From assembly GCA_011049385.1 (NCBI GenBank), contig DSBX01000184.1, forward strand, positions 1 through 7,593: a stretch of 7,593 bases of DNA, given 5' to 3'. The stretch comes from Caldifarciminota bacterium (lineage in GTDB: Bacteria; Hydrothermota; Tepidihabitantia; Tepidihabitantales; Tepidihabitantaceae). Made by a program: the position numbers and the translations under genes. The notes below the pieces were generated by a model. The model saw nothing but the letters and a program-made list of their open reading frames with translations. It had not been told where the DNA came from and made no database searches. Shown in pieces: positions 5,806 through 7,593 of the stretch (positions are counted from its first letter, which is position 1; each line of letters begins with the position of its first letter).

Positions 5806-5834
5806 TTGAGAACCGACCGGGAGTCGGCTAGACT
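5806..5834 (+). promoter_or_regulatory. Promoter for the DUF4126 gene, possibly giving a leaderless transcript
   Basis: TTGAGA (5806-5811), a 17-base spacer and TAGACT (5829-5834) form a plausible sigma-70 promoter. The -10 box ends six bases before the GTG at 5841, so transcription would begin at or within a base or two of the start codon. No Shine-Dalgarno sequence is present before this GTG, unlike most other genes here. Confidence 0.6.
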
Positions 5835-5840
5835 CTTACC

Positions 5841-6410
5841 GTGGAATACCTGCTCTATGCCCTGCTCGGCATCGGCCTGGCCGCGGCCTGCGGGTTCCGC
5901 GTCTTCGTGCCCCTGCTGGTGATGAGCATCGCCGCGCTCACCGGCCACCTCGAGCTTTCCGCCGATTTCGCCTGGCTCGGCTCGTGGCCGGCGCTGATTG
6001 TCTTCGCGGTCGCGACCGCGGTCGAAATCGGCGCCTACTACGTGCCCTGGCTCGACCAGGCGCTCGACTTCTTCTCGACCCCGGCGGCAATCGTCGCGGG
6101 CATCGTCGTCACCGCCTCGGTCGTGGTCGGGATGGACCCGGTCCTGCGCTGGCCGCTGGCGATCATCGCCGGCGGCGGGGTCGCGGGCGCTATCCAGTTC
6201 ACCACTTCCGGTTTGCGCCGCACCTCGGAGTACGTCACCGCCGGGTTCAGCCAGCCGGTTGTCGCCTCGGTCGAGAACGCCGGCGCGGTCGGGATGTCGG
6301 TGCTGAGCCTGGTCCTGCCCGCGATTGCGGGCGGGCTGGCGGTGTTGCTCATCGTCCTGTTCGCGTGGGTGCTGTTTCGCACCCGGCGCCGCCGCTGGAA
6401 CAGGAGCTGA
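5841..6410 (+). CDS. DUF4126 integral membrane protein
   Basis: This 189-residue, strongly hydrophobic protein matches my recollection of the DUF4126 family. It has the N-terminal block GLAAACGFRVFVPLLV (12-27), AWLGSWPALIVFAVATAVEIG (44-64), AYYVPWLD (65-72), LRWPLAIIAGGGVAGAIQ (102-119) and a hydrophobic C-terminal segment at about 150-179 followed by a basic tail (RTRRRRW). Five to six membrane helices are likely; no catalytic residues are evident and the family's role is unknown. The GTG at 5841 is chosen because the conserved N-terminus begins right there. It has no ribosome binding site, and the promoter lies directly upstream, consistent with leaderless translation. The stop overlaps the next gene's ATG by one base (TGATG), indicating coupling with a secreted protein. 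Confidence 0.85.
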   Translation: MEYLLYALLGIGLAAACGFRVFVPLLVMSIAALTGHLELSADFAWLGSWPALIVFAVATAVEIGAYYVPWLDQALDFFSTPAAIVAGIVVTASVVVGMDPVLRWPLAIIAGGGVAGAIQFTTSGLRRTSEYVTAGFSQPVVASVENAGAVGMSVLSLVLPAIAGGLAVLLIVLFAWVLFRTRRRRWNRS

Positions 6411-7102
6411 TGCTCCGCAAGGTCGTTTCCGCGCTCGCCCTGCTCTTGCTGGCCGCGACGGCGCCGGCGGCCAACATCCTGCCCAACTCTTCCTTCGAAC
6501 TCTGGTTCCTGGACATGCCGGTCGGCTGGCTGACCTCGGAGCCGCTCCTCCCGGGCACGGCGGTGCGTGACTCCGCGGCCCGGACCGGGGAATGGTGCGT
6601 CCGGTTGAGCGCGCAGGATACCAGCGCCTTCGTCACGACCGTCACCATCGTCCGGGCCGGGGTTCACTACCGGTTCAGCGGCTGGGCCAATGTGCCGGCG
6701 CTGGTTGGCGGCTCGTTCCTGCTCCAGTTCCTCACCCTGGAACTCGAACCGCTCGGCACGCCTGCCCTGCTCCCGGCGCTCCGCTCCGATGACTACCGGG
6801 AATATGTCCGCTGGGTGACCGCGCCGGACGAAGCGGCGCTCGTGTCGGTGAGCTTCGCGACCCTGCCCGGCGTGACGGTATGGGTGGACGACGTCACCCT
6901 TGAAGATACGACCATCGCCGGGATTGAAGAACTGCCCGATGCCGCGTCCCGATCCGCCCCCGCGGCGCGCAGGGTCTTCGCGACCCCGGCGGTCATCGCC
7001 GGGCTCGACCCGGGCGTGACGGTGTGCGACGCCGCGGGCCGCCGGCTTACCGGCCCGGCCGCGATGCGGCCGTTCCGGGTCTACTTCGTAACCGAACCGT
7101 AG
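6410..7102 (+). CDS. Secreted jelly-roll-like protein with a degenerate C-terminal sorting-like motif
   Basis: A signal peptide (MLRKVVSALALLLLAATAPA, cleavage near Ala20-Ala21) begins this 230-residue protein. Residues 22-167 resemble carbohydrate-binding jelly-roll domains such as CBM4/9: NILPNSSFELW (22-32), VGWL, ARTGEWCVRLSA (57-68), alternating beta-type segments, and the closing VWVDDVTLED (157-166). After a Pro/Ala/Arg-rich linker, the C-terminus (about 201-230) carries VTVCDAAGRR then RVYFV. This echoes the GR...GVYFV ending of FlgD-like or type IX sorting domains, but it is shorter and imperfect. The ATG overlaps the DUF4126 stop, with AGGAG at 6402-6406. Ligand and function are unknown; the fold is judged from pattern only. 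Secretion is likely. Confidence 0.8.
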   Translation: MLRKVVSALALLLLAATAPAANILPNSSFELWFLDMPVGWLTSEPLLPGTAVRDSAARTGEWCVRLSAQDTSAFVTTVTIVRAGVHYRFSGWANVPALVGGSFLLQFLTLELEPLGTPALLPALRSDDYREYVRWVTAPDEAALVSVSFATLPGVTVWVDDVTLEDTTIAGIEELPDAASRSAPAARRVFATPAVIAGLDPGVTVCDAAGRRLTGPAAMRPFRVYFVTEP

Positions 7103-7126
7103 GACAGCCCCCCCGGGAGGAGGACA

Positions 7127-7593
7127 ATGAGATTCATCGCTCTCGCAGTCGCCGCCGCGTTCCTGCTCGGTTCCGCCTGCATCGCCCCGCTGGCCCGGAC
7201 CAGTGCCAACGACCCGGGCTTCAGTCTCGAGTTCGGGGGCGGGCTGTCGCAGTACCGCGGCCACATCTTCGTGAAGGACACGACCGCGACCTTCGGTTTC
7301 CGCTCCGAACAGCGCGACGTCAACGTCGGGCCTTACGGTGCGGCCCGGTTCGGCTACGGCTTCCGGCGCGACTTCGGCGCGGACCTGACCCTGGCCGGCG
7401 CCTGGGGCCCACCGATTGCCCGCGAACACTGGGGCGGCTGGCTCGAAGCCGCGCTCGGGTTCAAGTACCGGCCGTTTCGTTCCAACAACCTGTTCTTCGC
7501 CGAGGTCGGCTATCCCTCGCTTGCGCTGGGCTGGACCGGCGGCTTCCCGATGAACCGGCCGGAACAGTGGAGCCTCACCACCCGCGTCGGCAC
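7127..7593 (+). CDS. Putative lipoprotein with beta-barrel-like sequence, C-terminus outside the window
   Basis: I do not recognise a named family. The frame is open from the ATG at 7127 to the window end, 155 residues. A strong GGGAGGAGG site at 7115-7123 supports the start. The N-terminus is a hydrophobic signal ending FLLGSAC, with Cys18 in an acceptable lipobox. After a short linker the sequence alternates glycine and aromatic residues in strand-like blocks (GFSLEFGGGLSQY, ATFGFRSEQ, GAARFGYGFRRDFGADLTL, WLEAALGFKY, NLFFAEVGYPSLALGW). Such a pattern is common in outer-membrane beta-barrels. A conventional non-lipidated signal peptide is the alternative. It lies 24 bases after the secreted jelly-roll gene and may share its transcript. 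Confidence 0.75.
   Translation, partial: MRFIALAVAAAFLLGSACIAPLARTSANDPGFSLEFGGGLSQYRGHIFVKDTTATFGFRSEQRDVNVGPYGAARFGYGFRRDFGADLTLAGAWGPPIAREHWGGWLEAALGFKYRPFRSNNLFFAEVGYPSLALGWTGGFPMNRPEQWSLTTRVG

Noticed and set aside
6038..7429. Minus-strand open frame of 463 codons opposite the DUF4126 and secreted-protein genes
   Set aside because: It is antisense to three genes with recognisable N-termini and signals, and its product is Arg/Gly/Glu-rich with no domain pattern.

Overview
This is a GC-rich bacterial window with two divergent gene blocks. GC is concentrated at third codon positions, Shine-Dalgarno sites are mostly AGGAGG-like, and three sigma-70-type promoters can be read by eye. Signal peptides, a lipoprotein signal and a possible beta-barrel protein point to a diderm (Gram-negative-type) bacterium. 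A degenerate C-terminal motif resembling the GR...VYFV end of secreted proteins in Bacteroidota and some candidate phyla (for example WOR-3/Stahlbacteria) hints at an uncultured lineage. Sequence reading alone cannot fix the taxon.

Minus strand, read from about 5230 down to 1: a CvpA-like membrane protein (4667-5227); a small transaldolase (3887-4546) with its own promoter, whose -35 box contains the cvpA stop codon; a full-length transketolase (1647-3875); a class I/II PLP aminotransferase (484-1647) overlapping the transketolase stop by one base; and an unrecognised protein (1-482) starting one base after the aminotransferase stop and running off the window. Transaldolase and transketolase together make up the non-oxidative pentose phosphate branch. 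The tight packing suggests one transcript linking sugar-phosphate carbon shuffling to an amino-acid transamination step.

Plus strand, from about 5436 up: a promoter and a 78-residue TM2-domain protein (5511-5747); a hairpin terminator; a second promoter placed so that the transcript may start at the GTG of a DUF4126 membrane protein (5841-6410); a secreted jelly-roll-like protein overlapping it by one base (6410-7102); and the start of a lipoprotein with beta-barrel-like sequence (7127 to the window end).

The most unusual features are both in the transketolase. It carries an Ala/Pro/Thr/Lys/Arg repeat tail of about 42 residues, like those of histone H1, AlgP or mycobacterial HupB. It also has an in-frame, hairpin-rich insertion flanked by direct repeats in the linker between its two halves. 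No CRISPR array, tRNA, rRNA, transposase or recognisable defence system was seen.
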